Shown: positions 26,133-35,342, counted from the stretch's first letter. The stretch: 42,865 bases of DNA from an uncultured Marinobacter sp. (GCA_913057975.1 CAJXOQ010000009.1:1-42865), one strand, 5' to 3'. Notes: generated by a model not told the origin, from the letters alone. Numbers and translations: made by a program.

Positions 26133-27263
26133 ATGGCTGAAGCAAAACAACTCGGAGGCGCAGGTCTTCGCGGCCAGGTGGCTGGCGTAACGTCACTGTG
26201 TACTGTTGGCCAATCCGGCGCCGGCCTGACCTATCGTGGCTATGACATCAGCGACCTGGCGGACCACGCCCAGTTTGAGGAAGTGGCCTACCTGCTGCTG
26301 CGCGGCAAGCTACCTAACCGGCAGGAGCTTGAGGACTACAAGACAAAACTTGTGAGTATGCGTGAACTGCCATACGCCGTGAAATCTGTCCTGGAGCACA
26401 TTCCCAAAGACGCTCACCCCATGGATGTGATGCGCACCGGCTGCTCAATGCTGGGCAACCTGGAAACGGAGACCGACTTCAGCCAGCAGAACGACAAGAT
26501 CGACCGCATGCTGGCGCTGTTCCCGGCCATCATCACCTACTGGTACCGCTTCGCCCATGAAGGCGTGCGTATCGATACCGCCAGCGACGTGGATTCCATT
26601 GGTGGCCATTTCCTGGAACTGCTTCACGGCAAGAAACCCAGTGAACTGCATGAGCGCGTTATGAACGTGTCGCTGATTCTTTATGCAGAGCATGAGTTCA
26701 ACGCCTCTACCTTCACGGCTCGTGTGTGTGCTTCCACCCTGTCGGATATCCACAGCTGCGTGACCGGTGCCATTGGTACCCTGCGCGGCCCGCTCCACGG
26801 TGGTGCCAATGAGGCGGCCATGGCGCTGATCCAGAAATTCCAGACCCCGGACGAAGCCGAGAAAGGCCTGCTGGGCATGCTGGAGCGCAAAGAGAAGATC
26901 ATGGGCTTCGGCCATGCGATCTACAGGGAGTCTGATCCCCGCAACGCCATCATCAAGAAATGGTCGGAGGAGCTCGCCAGGGAAGTGGGTGATACCGTTC
27001 TGTACCCGGTATCGGTTCGTTGTGAGGAGGTCATGTGGCGCGAGAAGAAGCTGTTCTGCAACGCCGACTTCTTCCATGCCTCCGCCTATCACTTCATGGG
27101 TATCCCGACCGAACTGTTTACCCCCATCTTCGTGATGTCGCGGGTGTCTGGTTGGACCGCCCACGTGAAAGAACAGCGTGAGAACAACCGCATCATTCGC
27201 CCAAGTGCCGACTACGATGGCCCGGCGGATTCTAAGTGGGTGCCGATCGACGAGCGGCCGTAA
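26133..27263 (+). CDS. prpC: 2-methylcitrate synthase
   Basis: PrpC condenses propionyl-CoA with oxaloacetate. The 376-residue citrate-synthase fold protein has LTYRGYDISDLADHAQFEEVAYLLLRGKLP and the catalytic histidines in LRGPLHGGANEAAM and IMGFGHAIYRESDPR. The Asp-containing end segment HASAYHFMGIPTELFTPIFVMSRVSGWTAHVKEQRENNRIIRPSADY is also present. The short length and AEAKQLGGAGLRGQVAG start are typical of PrpC rather than GltA. The ATG at 26133 is preferred to 26115 because GAGGGGG lies 6 bases upstream. Confidence 0.95.
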   Translation: MAEAKQLGGAGLRGQVAGVTSLCTVGQSGAGLTYRGYDISDLADHAQFEEVAYLLLRGKLPNRQELEDYKTKLVSMRELPYAVKSVLEHIPKDAHPMDVMRTGCSMLGNLETETDFSQQNDKIDRMLALFPAIITYWYRFAHEGVRIDTASDVDSIGGHFLELLHGKKPSELHERVMNVSLILYAEHEFNASTFTARVCASTLSDIHSCVTGAIGTLRGPLHGGANEAAMALIQKFQTPDEAEKGLLGMLERKEKIMGFGHAIYRESDPRNAIIKKWSEELAREVGDTVLYPVSVRCEEVMWREKKLFCNADFFHASAYHFMGIPTELFTPIFVMSRVSGWTAHVKEQRENNRIIRPSADYDGPADSKWVPIDERP

Positions 27264-27292
27264 TCCGATAAACCAGAATTTGAGTACCGCCC

Positions 27293-29890
27293 ATGAACAC
27301 TGATTACCGCAAACCCCTCCCGGGCACCGACCTGGAGTATTTTGACACCCGTCAGGCTGTGGAAGACATCCAGCCTGGCGCCTACGACAAACTGCCGTAC
27401 ACCTCCAAGATCCTGGCAGAGCAGCTGGTTCGTCGTTGTGACCCGTCGGCCTTGACGGATTCCCTCAAGCAGCTGATCGAGCGCAAACGGGACCTGGATT
27501 TTCCCTGGTACCCGGCCCGCGTGGTTTGCCATGACATCCTTGGCCAGACGGCCCTGGTGGATCTGGCTGGCCTGCGCGATGCCATCAAGGAAAAGGGTGG
27601 TGATCCGGCGAAAGTCAATCCGGTGGTGCCCACCCAGTTGATCGTGGATCACTCGCTGGCCGTTGAGCACGCCGGTTTCGAGAAAGACGCGTTTGAGAAA
27701 AACCGTGCCGTGGAAGACCGTCGCAACGACGACCGCTTCCACTTCATCAACTGGACCAAGACGGCGTTCAAGAACGTGGATGTGATTCCTCCGGGCAACG
27801 GCATCATGCACCAGATCAACCTGGAGAAGATGTCGCCGGTGGTTCAGAACCGCGACGGTATTGCGTATCCGGACACCTGCGTGGGAACCGACAGCCACAC
27901 GCCCATGGTAGACGCCCTTGGCGTTATCTCCGTGGGCGTGGGCGGCCTTGAAGCCGAAAGCGTAATGTTGGGCCGCGCCTCCATGATGCGCCTGCCGGAC
28001 ATCGTGGGTGTGGAACTCACGGGCAAGCTGCAACCGGGGATCACCGGTACCGACATGGTGCTGGCCATCACTGAATTCCTGCGTAAAGAAAGGGTGGTGG
28101 GTGCCTACCTGGAATTCTACGGCGAAGGCGCAGACAGCCTCACCGTAGGTGACCGGGCCACCATCTCCAACATGACTCCGGAATACGGTGCCACGGCGGC
28201 GATGTTCTATATCGACGGCCAGACCATCGATTACCTCAAGCTGACCGGGCGTGAAGACGACCAGGTCGCCCTGGTTGAGAAATACGCCAAAGATACAGGC
28301 CTGTGGGCCGACAGTATGAAAAACGCCGAATACGAGCGAGTGCTGACGTTTGACCTGTCCAAGGTGCACCGTACGCTGGCAGGCCCGTCCAACCCCCACG
28401 CGCATCTTCCCACCTCCGAACTGGCCGAGCGCGGTGTTGCCGGCAAATGGGAGAAGGAAGAGGGCAAGATGCCGGACGGCGCGTGCATCATCGCCGCGAT
28501 TACCAGTTGCACGAACACCAGCAACCCCCGCAATATGGTGGCCGCAGGCCTGATCGCCCGTAACGCCAACAAGCTGGGCCTGACTCGCAAGCCCTGGGTA
28601 AAGACTTCCCTGGCGCCGGGCTCCAAGACGGTAAAAATGTATCTGGAAGAAGCCAGCCTGATGTCCGAGCTGGAAGAACTCGGCTTCGGCGTGGTGGCGT
28701 TCGCCTGCACCACCTGCAATGGCATGAGCGGCGCACTGGACCCGAAGATCCAGAAGGAAATTGTTGATCGGGACCTGTATTCCACTGCCGTGCTTTCGGG
28801 CAACCGGAACTTTGACGGCCGGATTCACCCCTACGCCAAGCAGGCGTTCCTGGCATCACCGCCACTTGTGGTGGCGTATGCGATTGCAGGCACCATCCGT
28901 TTCGACATCGAGAAAGACGCCTTGGGTCACGACAAGGATGGCAACCCCATCACCTTGAAGGACATCTGGCCGGATGATGCGGAAATTGATGCCATCGTGA
29001 AGTCCAGCGTGAAGCCGGAGCAGTTCCGCAGCACGTACATACCGATGTTCGACATCACCCGGGATGCGCACGCCAACACCAACCCGAACTACGACTGGCG
29101 CCCCCAGAGCACCTACATTCGCCGCCCGCCGTACTGGGAAGGTGGCATGGTAGGCGAGAAAACCCTCAAGGGTATGCGCCCGTTGGCGGTGTTGCCGGAC
29201 AACATCACCACCGACCACCTGTCGCCGTCCAACGCGATTCTGATGGACAGCGCAGCCGGTGAATACCTACATAAAATGGGTGTGCCGGAGGAAGACTTTA
29301 ACTCCTACGCCACCCATCGGGGCGATCACCTGACGGCACAGCGTGCTACCTTCGCCAACCCGAAACTGTTCAATGAAATGGTTCGGGACGAGAGCGGCAA
29401 GGTGAAGCAGGGTTCCCTGGCGAGGGTTGAGCCGGAAGGCAAGGTCACCCGCATGTGGGAAGCCATCGAAACCTACATGGAACGAAAGCAGCCGCTGATC
29501 ATCATCGCTGGCGCCGACTATGGTCAGGGTTCCTCCCGTGACTGGGCGGCCAAGGGCGTGGCCCTGGCAGGTGTGGAAGCCATCGTGGCTGAAGGCTTTG
29601 AGCGCATTCACCGTACCAATCTCGTCGGCATGGGCGTTATGCCCCTGCAGTTTGAGGAAGGCACCACGCGGCAAACCCTGGGTATTGATGGTACTGAAAC
29701 CTACGACGTAGAGGGCACAGCTGCACCGCGTGCACAACTCACCCTGGTTGTCCACCGCAGCAATGGCAGCACCGAGCGTGTGCCCGTGATCTGTCGTCTG
29801 GATACAGCGGAAGAAGTGTCTATCTATAGTGCTGGTGGTGTGCTTCAGCGCTTTGCCGAGGACTTCCTGCAATCGGAGGGCGCCGCATGA
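27293..29890 (+). CDS. acnD: Fe-S 2-methylcitrate dehydratase, AcnD type
   Basis: AcnD dehydrates 2-methylcitrate to 2-methyl-trans-aconitate, which PrpF then isomerises. The 865-residue aconitase-family protein has TDSHTPMVDALGVISVGVGGLEAE, the cluster cysteines in ITSCTNTSNPRNM and AFACTTCNGMSGALD, and the C-terminal swivel segment GADYGQGSSRDWAAKGVALAGVEAIVAEGFERIHRTNLVGMGVMPLQF. Its opening (TDYRKPLPGTDLEYFDTRQAVEDIQPGAYDKLPYTSKILAEQLVRR) and its position before prpF identify AcnD rather than AcnA. The stop overlaps the prpF start (ATGA). Confidence 0.96.
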   Translation: MNTDYRKPLPGTDLEYFDTRQAVEDIQPGAYDKLPYTSKILAEQLVRRCDPSALTDSLKQLIERKRDLDFPWYPARVVCHDILGQTALVDLAGLRDAIKEKGGDPAKVNPVVPTQLIVDHSLAVEHAGFEKDAFEKNRAVEDRRNDDRFHFINWTKTAFKNVDVIPPGNGIMHQINLEKMSPVVQNRDGIAYPDTCVGTDSHTPMVDALGVISVGVGGLEAESVMLGRASMMRLPDIVGVELTGKLQPGITGTDMVLAITEFLRKERVVGAYLEFYGEGADSLTVGDRATISNMTPEYGATAAMFYIDGQTIDYLKLTGREDDQVALVEKYAKDTGLWADSMKNAEYERVLTFDLSKVHRTLAGPSNPHAHLPTSELAERGVAGKWEKEEGKMPDGACIIAAITSCTNTSNPRNMVAAGLIARNANKLGLTRKPWVKTSLAPGSKTVKMYLEEASLMSELEELGFGVVAFACTTCNGMSGALDPKIQKEIVDRDLYSTAVLSGNRNFDGRIHPYAKQAFLASPPLVVAYAIAGTIRFDIEKDALGHDKDGNPITLKDIWPDDAEIDAIVKSSVKPEQFRSTYIPMFDITRDAHANTNPNYDWRPQSTYIRRPPYWEGGMVGEKTLKGMRPLAVLPDNITTDHLSPSNAILMDSAAGEYLHKMGVPEEDFNSYATHRGDHLTAQRATFANPKLFNEMVRDESGKVKQGSLARVEPEGKVTRMWEAIETYMERKQPLIIIAGADYGQGSSRDWAAKGVALAGVEAIVAEGFERIHRTNLVGMGVMPLQFEEGTTRQTLGIDGTETYDVEGTAAPRAQLTLVVHRSNGSTERVPVICRLDTAEEVSIYSAGGVLQRFAEDFLQSEGAA

Positions 29891-31071
29891 CCCAGGTGCC
29901 ACAGATCAAAGTTCCCGCCACCTACATGCGTGGCGGCACCAGCAAGGGCGCGTTCTTTCGGTTGAAGGATCTGCCCGAGGCGGCACAAGTCCCGGGCAAA
30001 GCCCGGGATAACCTCCTGCTGCGTGTGATCGGCAGCCCGGACCCTTACCAGAAGCAGATCGACGGCATGGGCGGTGCTACCTCCAGCACCAGCAAGACCG
30101 TGATCCTGGCCGAGCCAACACAACCGGACCACGACGTGGACTACCTCTTTGGTCAGGTCTCCATCGACAAGCCTTTCGTCGACTGGAGCGGGAATTGCGG
30201 CAACCTGAGCGCTGCCGTCGGCGCATTCGCCATCAATGGTGGTTTCGTTGCCCAAGAGCGTATTCCGGAAAACGGTATTGCCACGGTTCGCATCTGGCAG
30301 GCCAATATCCGGAAAACCATCGTAGCCCGCGTTCCCATCACCAATGGTGAAGTGCAGGAAACCGGTGATTTCGAACTGGACGGCGTGACCTTCCCGGCGG
30401 CCGAAGTTCAGGTGGAATTCATGGACCCCGCCGACGGCGAAGGTGCCATGTTCCCCACCGGCAACCTGGTGGACGACCTGGAAGTACCCGGTGTTGGCAC
30501 CCTCAAGGCCACCATGATCAATGCCGGCATTCCCACCATCTTCCTGAATGCAGACGATATTGGCTACAAGGGCACGGAACTGCAGGACGATATCAACAGC
30601 AACCCCGAAGCGCTGGCCATGTTCGAAACCATCCGCGCCCACGGCGCCATGAAGATGGGCCTGATCAAGAGCGTGGAAGAGGCCGCCAGCCGCCAGCACA
30701 CGCCCAAGGTCGCGTTTGTGGCAAAGCCGTCTGACTATGTGTCTTCCAGTGGCAAAGCCATTGGGGCAGGGGATGTGGACGTGCTGGTGCGGGCCCTTTC
30801 CATGGGTAAGCTCCACCACGCGATGATGGGCACCGCCGCCGTTGCTATTGCTACCGCCGCTGCCGTACCGGGAACTCTGGTTAACCTGGCCGCTGGCGGC
30901 GGTGACAGAACCTCAGTGACCTTCGGTCACCCATCAGGCACCTTGCAGGTCGGTGCGGAAGCCAGCCTGGTCAACGGCCAGTGGACAGCCACCAAAGCCA
31001 TCATGAGCCGCAGCGCGCGAGTGCTTATGGAAGGTTGGGTGAGGGTGCCCGGGGATTCGTTCGAGTTGTAG
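29887..31071 (+). CDS. prpF: 2-methylaconitate cis-trans isomerase
   Basis: PrpF converts the AcnD product 2-methyl-trans-aconitate to the cis isomer used to reach 2-methylisocitrate. The 394-residue protein has two diaminopimelate-epimerase-like halves with KVPATYMRGGTSKGAFF, GMGGATSSTSKTVIL, DWSGNCGNLSAAVGAFAI and VTFGHPSGTLQVGAE, the signatures of the family. The start is translationally coupled to acnD. The operon prpB-prpC-acnD-prpF appears to end here, with a REP-like hairpin 30 bases downstream. Confidence 0.96.
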   Translation: MTQVPQIKVPATYMRGGTSKGAFFRLKDLPEAAQVPGKARDNLLLRVIGSPDPYQKQIDGMGGATSSTSKTVILAEPTQPDHDVDYLFGQVSIDKPFVDWSGNCGNLSAAVGAFAINGGFVAQERIPENGIATVRIWQANIRKTIVARVPITNGEVQETGDFELDGVTFPAAEVQVEFMDPADGEGAMFPTGNLVDDLEVPGVGTLKATMINAGIPTIFLNADDIGYKGTELQDDINSNPEALAMFETIRAHGAMKMGLIKSVEEAASRQHTPKVAFVAKPSDYVSSSGKAIGAGDVDVLVRALSMGKLHHAMMGTAAVAIATAAAVPGTLVNLAAGGGDRTSVTFGHPSGTLQVGAEASLVNGQWTATKAIMSRSARVLMEGWVRVPGDSFEL

Positions 31072-31100
31072 AGATGTCCCAGTGAGTGTGTAAGGAAATT

Positions 31101-31132
31101 GTCGGATTACGGCCCGATGGGCGTAATCCGAC
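31101..31132. repeat. REP-like palindromic hairpin
   Basis: GTCGGATTAC and GTAATCCGAC form a perfect 10-bp stem. GCCC-GAT-GGGC continues it above a single bulged G. There is no T tract, so it is not a standard terminator. The CGGATTACG...CGTAATCCG core is of a kind scattered between genes in many gammaproteobacteria. It may stabilise the 3' end of the prp message. Confidence 0.7.
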
Positions 31133-31624
31133 GGCTGTACCCAAGAGCCTCTGCGGTGTCGAGGTCACCGCAAGAGCCAATCCCCGGCCGCAATTGCGTC
31201 ATCGTTTAATCCTTTCATCTGTCGTTCTCCCTGTTTTTTACAGATTTCCATAGGTATTGCGCATCCTCTGTGATGAGCAGGATGTGGATGGGTGATAGCA
31301 GAAGAATAACCAGCTAAAAATAGACTATCTAAAACAACCAGGTAGTTGCTTTGAGTGTTCGGTGCAAAGGAAATGAAACAACAAGTGTATAAAAACTCAA
31401 CGCCTTATATCCGGCTAGGTTACACACGGTCTTAGTTGTTGTGGCGTCAGAATACTTTACGCATCTTAATACTGATCCGCCGCTAAAGCGCGGTTTTTAT
31501 ATTGGAATCGCTATAACACGAACTATTTAAATGCTTTTATATAATCGAACCCCATAAACGAGCGCTCCAAAACTTACATGAAAATTCACATGGCGCTTAA
31601 GGCGATGCATTGACACGGATCTGA

Positions 31625-31641
31625 TGTCGAAGATGCTTACA
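31625..31641 (+). promoter_or_regulatory. TGTC-N8-TTACA motif upstream of PEP-CTERM gene 1
   Basis: TGTCGAAGATGCTTACA is an imperfect dyad of TGTmA and TTACA. It ends about 65 bases upstream of the -24 element at 31706-31721, a usual place for a sigma-54 activator site. The same layout recurs at 37288-37304. Confidence 0.45.
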
Positions 31642-31705
31642 CCTGAATCTATGCAATAATTGGATTTTAAATCTAAGTTGTTTAAATAAAAGGATTTTCA
31701 ATAAC

Positions 31706-31721
31706 TGGTATGGCTGATGCT
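31706..31721 (+). promoter_or_regulatory. Sigma-54 (-24/-12) promoter of PEP-CTERM gene 1
   Basis: TGGTATGGCTGATGCT matches the RpoN consensus TGGCACGnnnnTTGCW at the essential GG and GC, which have the required 10 bases between them, and at most flanking positions. The expected start of transcription is about 31732, leaving a leader of about 60 bases before the ATG at 31794. An in-frame ATG at 31710 falls inside this element and is therefore rejected as the start. Confidence 0.6.
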
Positions 31722-31793
31722 TATAGAGGTTTACCGCTGACTTGCTTGCCTGAATTTCAGCTGCCAGCGTTTACAATTCAAGGAGAGATAGTT

Positions 31794-32627
31794 ATGAAAA
31801 CTGAACTAAAAAGAACGCTCTTATCAACTCTTATCGTGCCATTTGCACTGGTGGCGACATCTGCCAGCGCAGACCTGATTAACGAATGGGACTATGACGT
31901 CGATAGCGGCTTCAGTGGCGCGGATTTCACCGCAGCAGACGGCGAGAACGACGGAAGCACTGATACCACTGACGAAAATGTGATTTCGTGGGGCGGCGCT
32001 GATGATGAAGACCGTTCGTCTGTCTCGATCGAAGATGTTAACGGGTCTGGGCTTATGACCAATGGGGATGCCGTAGCCGGTGGAACATTTACCCATGACA
32101 ACAACATCATTGACGCTGATTATGTTGCGCTGACGGGTTTTGATCTGACGTCTACGTTGACGCTAACCCCGACTGATCCAGCTGGTCCAGCGCTACCTCC
32201 GACCTCCATTACCTTTATGAGCTTCTTCAGTGAAACGCTCAACAGGGATGACCCTGCAGACTGTGGATTCCCATCGACCTCCGGGTGCGATGACATTTTC
32301 ACAATCGATAATTTTGACGAGCTAGGTGCCGTGGAAAATGGCATGGGCGGTTTCGAGTTCGCCCAGTCGTTCGTCCTTGACGACTATAAGTACACGGTGT
32401 TTCTTGAGTTGGTTGGTCTCGGTGTCCTGGATGACGACGCCTGTTTAGCAGCGGGCGCACAAATTGGATGTGTTGGTCTTCTGACTGAAGAAGACACTGC
32501 CAATGAGTTTGACACCAATTTCCGGATCACAGCTTCAAAAGTACCGGAGCCAGGCACCCTGGCACTGCTGGGTCTCGGCCTCGCCGGTCTTGGTCTGTCC
32601 CGCAGGAAAAAAGCAGCAAATGCCTAA
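31794..32627 (+). CDS. THxN-type PEP-CTERM sorting protein
   Basis: The 277-residue secreted protein has a signal peptide (KTELKRTLLSTLIVPFALVATSASA). An acidic ectodomain rich in Asp and Thr follows, with GGTFTHDNNII, the THxN motif naming this subfamily. The C-terminal sorting signal is VPEPGTLALLGLGLAGLGLSRRKKAANA: the PEP motif, one membrane helix and a basic tail. Exosortase A would cut near the PEP motif and release or attach the protein at the surface, usually together with exopolysaccharide. AGGAGAG precedes the ATG. Its own sigma-54 promoter and a terminator at 32673 make it a single-gene unit. The ligand or structural role is unknown. Confidence 0.93.
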   Translation: MKTELKRTLLSTLIVPFALVATSASADLINEWDYDVDSGFSGADFTAADGENDGSTDTTDENVISWGGADDEDRSSVSIEDVNGSGLMTNGDAVAGGTFTHDNNIIDADYVALTGFDLTSTLTLTPTDPAGPALPPTSITFMSFFSETLNRDDPADCGFPSTSGCDDIFTIDNFDELGAVENGMGGFEFAQSFVLDDYKYTVFLELVGLGVLDDDACLAAGAQIGCVGLLTEEDTANEFDTNFRITASKVPEPGTLALLGLGLAGLGLSRRKKAANA

Positions 32628-32672
32628 CGTTTGATCAACTATAACGTTTAGACGATAGTGCATGAATAAAGA

Positions 32673-32702
32673 AGCCCTCACCTCTCTGTGGGGGCTTTTT
32701 TT
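32673..32702 (+). terminator. Rho-independent terminator after PEP-CTERM gene 1
   Basis: AGCCCTCAC-CTCTCT-GTGGGGGCT forms a 9-bp stem with one G-U pair, followed by a run of eight T residues. It lies 46 bases after the stop codon. The reverse strand lacks a matching T tract, so it mainly serves the plus-strand gene. Confidence 0.88.
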
Positions 32703-32763
32703 ATTTTGAGCTTGTCCCGGTACGGACAGCCTTGACGTTTATTCAGAATCGCTCAGGTGCTGG

Positions 32764-33603
32764 TCAGGCAACCTCCCTCTCATTTGCCTCGTAGCTGGTA
32801 TCCGGTCTCGCCGGCAAGTATCGCCCGTCGTCAGTAATCAGCGACCAGACATCCGGGCGGCGCTTCTTTATGCCGTCAATCAGGGACGCTGCTTCGGTGA
32901 AGGCAGGGCGGCGGCGACCGTGGTACTCCATGACGGGCCCTACATGATCAAATTCCACACCAAATCGCTTCAAGAGACGCAGTTGTGCGGGCTCCATGAC
33001 TGCCATCCAATGAGTTATGCCATGGTTGACCGACATCTGGAGGATGGCTGAGAAAAGCCCCAGGCTGATATAGGGCATGGCGCGTTTGCCATTTTCAGCA
33101 TCGCTGTAACAGGTGAAATCACTGATGCCTGAGGTGGATTCGTCCTCATTGAGTCGCCGCCGGAACTCCCGGCTGACCGCCATCCGGGATATTTCAGCAA
33201 TGTTCTCTCGGCGAGCGCCGGCAAATGCTTTCTGTGCATGCAGATCCATCTGGGGGAGACAAGGACCTTCCATGGGAAAGTCGGCCTGTTCCGGGGTCTC
33301 ACCCGCCATAACGAGACGTACGGCAGCGACGCTGTCTCCCGTTATCCGGTGTCGGATCAAGGCATGTGCGGATCGAGGGTCGTATGCATCGTGCTCCCGT
33401 TTATCCGCAAAGCAATTCGGGTCCTCGAAAGGCTTGTCAATGCAATAAACCTGATACCGGACTGCAAAGACTTCGTTAATCGTTTCAGGACACATCGCCA
33501 ACTGGACATTGAATACCGAGTTGAAAATGGTGCTGACGTCTTCGTAAGCGGGCTGGTTTATTGTTTTGTCTGCTTCGTGCTGAAGTGCAAACCCTGTGTG
33601 CAT
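32764..33603 (-). CDS. PEP-CTERM/exosortase system-associated acyltransferase
   Basis: The 279-residue protein belongs to the GNAT-like family linked to PEP-CTERM loci (TIGR03694 type, related to N-acyl amino acid and autoinducer synthases). Typical segments are INEVFAVRYQVYCIDKPFEDPNCF, EHDAYDPRSAHALIRHRITGDSVAAVRLVM, ENIAEISRMAVSREFRRR and YISLGLFSAILQMSVNHGITHWMAVMEPAQLRLLKRFGVEFDHVGPVMEYHGRRRPAF. It would transfer an acyl group from acyl-ACP or acyl-CoA to an unknown amine. The ATG at 33603 is preferred to 33627 because GAGGA lies about 7 bases upstream of it. It is 105 bases from the flavoenzyme gene on the same strand. Confidence 0.88.
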   Translation of the reverse strand: MHTGFALQHEADKTINQPAYEDVSTIFNSVFNVQLAMCPETINEVFAVRYQVYCIDKPFEDPNCFADKREHDAYDPRSAHALIRHRITGDSVAAVRLVMAGETPEQADFPMEGPCLPQMDLHAQKAFAGARRENIAEISRMAVSREFRRRLNEDESTSGISDFTCYSDAENGKRAMPYISLGLFSAILQMSVNHGITHWMAVMEPAQLRLLKRFGVEFDHVGPVMEYHGRRRPAFTEAASLIDGIKKRRPDVWSLITDDGRYLPARPDTSYEANEREVA

Positions 33604-33707
33604 CTCTAAATCCTCATTCTGTCCCATTCAGGGCGCTGTTAGAGCGATGGTCGCAGTGAAAAAGAGCGCCGTCTGGCGTACTACGGGTGTATCGAGGCTA
33701 CAGCTCA

Positions 33708-35342
33708 TCAGACCTCGGAACGCTTTATCCTGGGCACGTAACGTCCGGGCGCCAGGATAAAATTAGGGTCAACCGTGGCTTTCAGTTGACTGGCAAGTCT
33801 GGAAAACGCAGAGTCGCCGGTATTCAAAATTCCCATCGCATCATTGTTGAGGCGGTAGGGCAGGAAGCCTTCCTGTTGCCCCGCGCTGACCAGTGCGCGA
33901 TAGCAGTCATTGGCTTTTGCGGTCGCATCAGCATCGCTGCGGTCAAAGAGCAGGGGAACAGTCGAGTCGAAGCAGCGATCATTTACGGTTGTCAATGTAA
34001 TAAGTGGATTGACGCCGTACTGGGGGCAAACTCTCTCGATCATGTTGATATAACGGCGAACGTCGTCCCCTCGTATCGGGACCAACGGCGCGAACCATAT
34101 GAGCCCGCAGCCATCGCGGGCGGGGTTTTTGGGTTGTCCGGGCGGTGGCAGATTGCCTGAGCGCCAATACGCCAGTGCTAGCGCGACATCGTTGGGGGAG
34201 CCATGCATGATTTCCAGTGCTCCGGAGAGCGTATCCGCCATGCCCTTAACCCGTGTGGCCAATCTGCCAGGCAGTAAGCGGGCAACAGCCTGGACCGTGC
34301 TAACCTTCCGTCGGTTAATAAAGATGAGGCGGTCGGTTACTGGGCCAAGAAGTCGTCGTAGCGTGCGTCGGGCCGCGCGGGCGACTTCCTTCGACGCATA
34401 AATGGCACCAACCCCGCTCCAAGCCGGAACGCCGTGACTGTTGGCCATACTTTCAACTTCACGGGCAGGCAGAACACCGTTAACAGCCTTGTCCTCTGGA
34501 AAGGGCGTCATCATCGAGAGCATGCGTTGGCTGTTGAGCAGGTTGATTGCCACCACAGAACCGCCGAGGGCTCGCAACACGGCCCTGACAGTGGGGATCA
34601 GTGCTTCCAGTTTGGCATCGTCTTTTGTCGAGAAGAAAAATGCCGTCACGGTTTCGGGAGCGGGCGCGAGGGCGATGGTCATATTTACAACCACGCCGAA
34701 ATTCCCCTGGCTGAAAAGTCCGTCAAGATAGGGGCCCAGTCCCCACTTGAAAAGCCCGTCTACTTCCGCTGCGCCGAGTTCGCTGAGCGGCGTCTGGTAT
34801 CGGGTACCATCGGGCAGGATTGCTTCAATCTTCGTCACTGCCGCAAAATGGTCTGTAATAGGCGTGATGCCGTAACCCCGTTCAAGGGCGTTACCGAGAA
34901 TGCTACAAGTGGGGCCTGCACCGGTCACTGGAACGAGATAATTTCCTTCTTGATGATCAAGAAAATCCCTCAGGGCACCTTGGGTTACGCCAGGCTCAAC
35001 AGTCACAACGCCCATTTCAGGGTCAAAACCGGAAATACGGTCAAGCCGGCTCAGATCAAGAATGATACAGTCGTCTTCAACAGGGTTTGCACTGCCGTAG
35101 CCCCAGTTATTACCGGTGCTCACGGGGTAAACCGCGACCTGCCAACGTTGCGCGACCTGCAGAACCGCTGCCACCTGTTCCTGATTCTCTGGCCGAAGCA
35201 CGGCCGGAATAGCACGGCTTGTACCTGTTGTGGAGGCACCGAAGTTCTCTGCGCCAGCCACGACTACTCCAGATTCACCCAGAATAGTGAGCCATTCGGC
35301 AATTGCAGATTTGGTATAGGTGCTGGTCACTGGCGTTTCCAC
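33708..35342 (-). CDS. VAO-type FAD-linked oxidoreductase
   Basis: The 544-residue flavoprotein has an N-terminal FAD-binding domain (about 30-235): PAVLRPENQEQVAAVLQVAQRWQVAVYPVSTGNNWGYGSANPVEDDCIILDLSRLDRISGFDPEMGVVTVEPGVTQGALRDFL, then PVTGAGPTCSILGNALERGYGITPITDHFAAV. It resembles vanillyl-alcohol oxidase and the flavin subunit of 4-cresol dehydrogenase, which oxidise para-substituted phenols. The C-terminal half (VNPLITLTTVNDRCFDSTVPLLFDR; LNTGDSAFSRLASQLKATVDPNFILAPGRY) fits the same family. There is no signal peptide and no adjacent cytochrome gene. The GTG at 35342 lacks a clear ribosome site, so the true start is uncertain. Substrate unknown. Confidence 0.85.
   Translation of the reverse strand: METPVTSTYTKSAIAEWLTILGESGVVVAGAENFGASTTGTSRAIPAVLRPENQEQVAAVLQVAQRWQVAVYPVSTGNNWGYGSANPVEDDCIILDLSRLDRISGFDPEMGVVTVEPGVTQGALRDFLDHQEGNYLVPVTGAGPTCSILGNALERGYGITPITDHFAAVTKIEAILPDGTRYQTPLSELGAAEVDGLFKWGLGPYLDGLFSQGNFGVVVNMTIALAPAPETVTAFFFSTKDDAKLEALIPTVRAVLRALGGSVVAINLLNSQRMLSMMTPFPEDKAVNGVLPAREVESMANSHGVPAWSGVGAIYASKEVARAARRTLRRLLGPVTDRLIFINRRKVSTVQAVARLLPGRLATRVKGMADTLSGALEIMHGSPNDVALALAYWRSGNLPPPGQPKNPARDGCGLIWFAPLVPIRGDDVRRYINMIERVCPQYGVNPLITLTTVNDRCFDSTVPLLFDRSDADATAKANDCYRALVSAGQQEGFLPYRLNNDAMGILNTGDSAFSRLASQLKATVDPNFILAPGRYVPRIKRSEV

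Larger units (their letters stand above)
31072..31793. other. Long intergenic region, prpF to PEP-CTERM gene
   Basis: This 722-base stretch has no normal-sized gene. It holds a REP-like hairpin (31101-31132), an AT-rich block from about 31280, a TGTC-N8-TTACA motif (31625-31641) and a sigma-54 promoter match (31706-31721). On the minus strand a 17-codon frame (31218 to 31165, MKGLNDDAIAAGDWLLR) has a good GGGAGA ribosome site; it could be a leader peptide or the start of a decayed gene, and is not called. Confidence 0.6.

Noticed and set aside
27212..28828. 538-codon open frame on the minus strand
   Set aside because: It lies fully antisense to prpC/acnD, which have unmistakable conserved motifs, and its translation is rich in His, Gln and Gly as expected for a shadow of high-GC coding sequence.
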